In this document: positions 6,280 to 6,694 of the stretch, piece after piece | Position numbering within the stretch: position 1 is the first letter of the stretch | Layout: each line of letters starts with the position of its first letter | NCBI GenBank assembly: GCA_002411085.1 | Contig: DHQK01000205.1 | Coordinates: forward strand, 1-6,694 | DNA length: 6,694 nucleotides | Source: Marinilabilia sp. UBA5340 | Lineage (GTDB): Bacteria; Bacteroidota; Bacteroidia; Bacteroidales; Marinilabiliaceae | Direction: 5' to 3' | Program-made: the position numbers and the translations under genes | The notes under the pieces: generated by a model | Told to the model about the DNA's origin: nothing | The model's database searches: none | Seen by the model: the letters and a program-made list of their open reading frames with translations, nothing else

Positions 6280-6315
6280 AAAAAGGCAGTTGCACTTTGG
6301 TCGGAAGGCAACTGC
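6280..6315 (-). terminator. Rho-independent terminator of the TPR protein gene
   Basis: Read on the minus strand, GCAGTTGC (6315-6308) pairs perfectly with GCAACTGC (6293-6286) around a 14-nt loop. One base later come five T (complement of AAAAA at 6284-6280). It lies about 20 bp beyond the TPR stop codon, the expected place. Confidence 0.75.
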
Positions 6316-6330
6316 TAAGCAACTGTTTAA
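6308..6330. repeat. Short tandem duplication next to the terminator arm
   Basis: GCAACTGCTAA (6308-6318) is followed directly by GCAACTGTTTAA (6319-6330). Both copies carry GCAACTG and end in TAA, so the right-hand arm of the terminator stem is partly duplicated. The second copy could pair with the same left arm through seven bases. Confidence 0.5.
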
Positions 6331-6336
6331 GATTTT

Positions 6337-6694
6337 TTAGTGATTAATAACAAGTTCGGTGAACATTGGATCCAACTCAACAGGGGTGCCGTTTTTTTCT
6401 ATTGAAACAGCGAAAGAAGTATCGGAACCTCCGAGTTCTATAATCCGGTTCCAATCCTCACGGGCACCTTCAATATCTCCCAGCGCATATTTGCAATAGG
6501 ATCGGTTGAGCAACAGTCCTTTGTCTAATGGCTGGTAAATCATAGCATGGTTAAATGCGCGCAGTGCTGCTTTGGGATGGTGTTTTTCGAAAAGTCTTTT
6601 TGCTCCTCTGGCAAAATAGTATTTTGCCAATCTGGTAAATTTCTGCGCTGTTAACTCTCTTGAATTCTCTGAAAAGCCGATTTCAAAACAAACG
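6337..6694 (-). CDS. TPR-repeat protein, C-terminal part (start outside window)
   Basis: Only the last 118 codons are present. The frame is open to the right edge: the 21 codons upstream of an internal TTG at 6630 read through with no stop and no ATG, so that TTG should not be taken as the start. Two tetratricopeptide-like repeats are visible: AKYYFARGAKRLFEKHHPKA then ALRAFNHAMIYQP, and GLLLNRSYCKYALGDIEGAR then EDWNRIIELGG, with the usual small residues at helix contacts and Pro at the repeat end. Such repeats mediate protein-protein contacts. The tail (about 30 residues, ending ELVINH) is outside the repeats. A TPR unit this close to the C-terminus suits a larger scaffold or a short soluble TPR protein; the missing N-terminus decides. 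It is convergent with the XRE/DUF4870 gene and has its own terminator. Confidence 0.75.
   Translation of the reverse strand, partial: VCFEIGFSENSRELTAQKFTRLAKYYFARGAKRLFEKHHPKAALRAFNHAMIYQPLDKGLLLNRSYCKYALGDIEGAREDWNRIIELGGSDTSFAVSIEKNGTPVELDPMFTELVINH

Overview
The window looks like ordinary chromosomal DNA from a member of the Bacteroidota. This rests on three things. The protein families fit: a DUF5686 protein with an N-terminal carboxypeptidase-regulatory-like domain, a DUF481-type barrel, a small single-RRM RNA-binding protein, and an XRE/DUF4870 membrane regulator. Several upstream regions carry the Bacteroidota -7 promoter motif TAnnTTTG. Start codons lack clear Shine-Dalgarno sequences. 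I cannot place it to genus. No mobile element, CRISPR array, rRNA or tRNA was seen.

Layout: (1) A class I/II PLP-dependent aminotransferase is on the minus strand (50-1249). (2) A divergent intergenic region of about 185 bp (1250-1434) holds -7-type promoter motifs for both directions. (3) Two plus-strand envelope genes follow: a 258-aa DUF481-like predicted outer-membrane barrel (1435-2211) and an 876-aa DUF5686 outer-membrane protein (2319-4949). (4) A small RRM protein (5090-5380) sits behind a structured, T-rich leader and ends in a strong intrinsic terminator. (5) A membrane-tethered XRE-family regulator (5517-6038) has the best promoter in the window (TTTG-N19-TAATTTTG), whose -33 box overlaps the upstream terminator's T tract. 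(6) About 300 bp (6039-6336) has no convincing gene but holds a minus-strand terminator. (7) The 3' part of a minus-strand TPR protein runs off the right edge.

For five of the six genes the longest open frame begins at an upstream or internal GTG/TTG that I do not accept. Four are moved to a downstream ATG (1249, 1435, 2319, 5517). For the fifth, the TPR gene, the frame is open to the window edge, so its start lies outside.

The genes do not form one obvious pathway. The two barrel proteins plausibly share an envelope role. The rest look like independently transcribed housekeeping or regulatory genes. I found no strong evidence for a new multi-gene system. The best leads are small: alternative hairpins in the RRM leader, an inverted repeat before the DUF5686 gene, and the membrane-tethered regulator.
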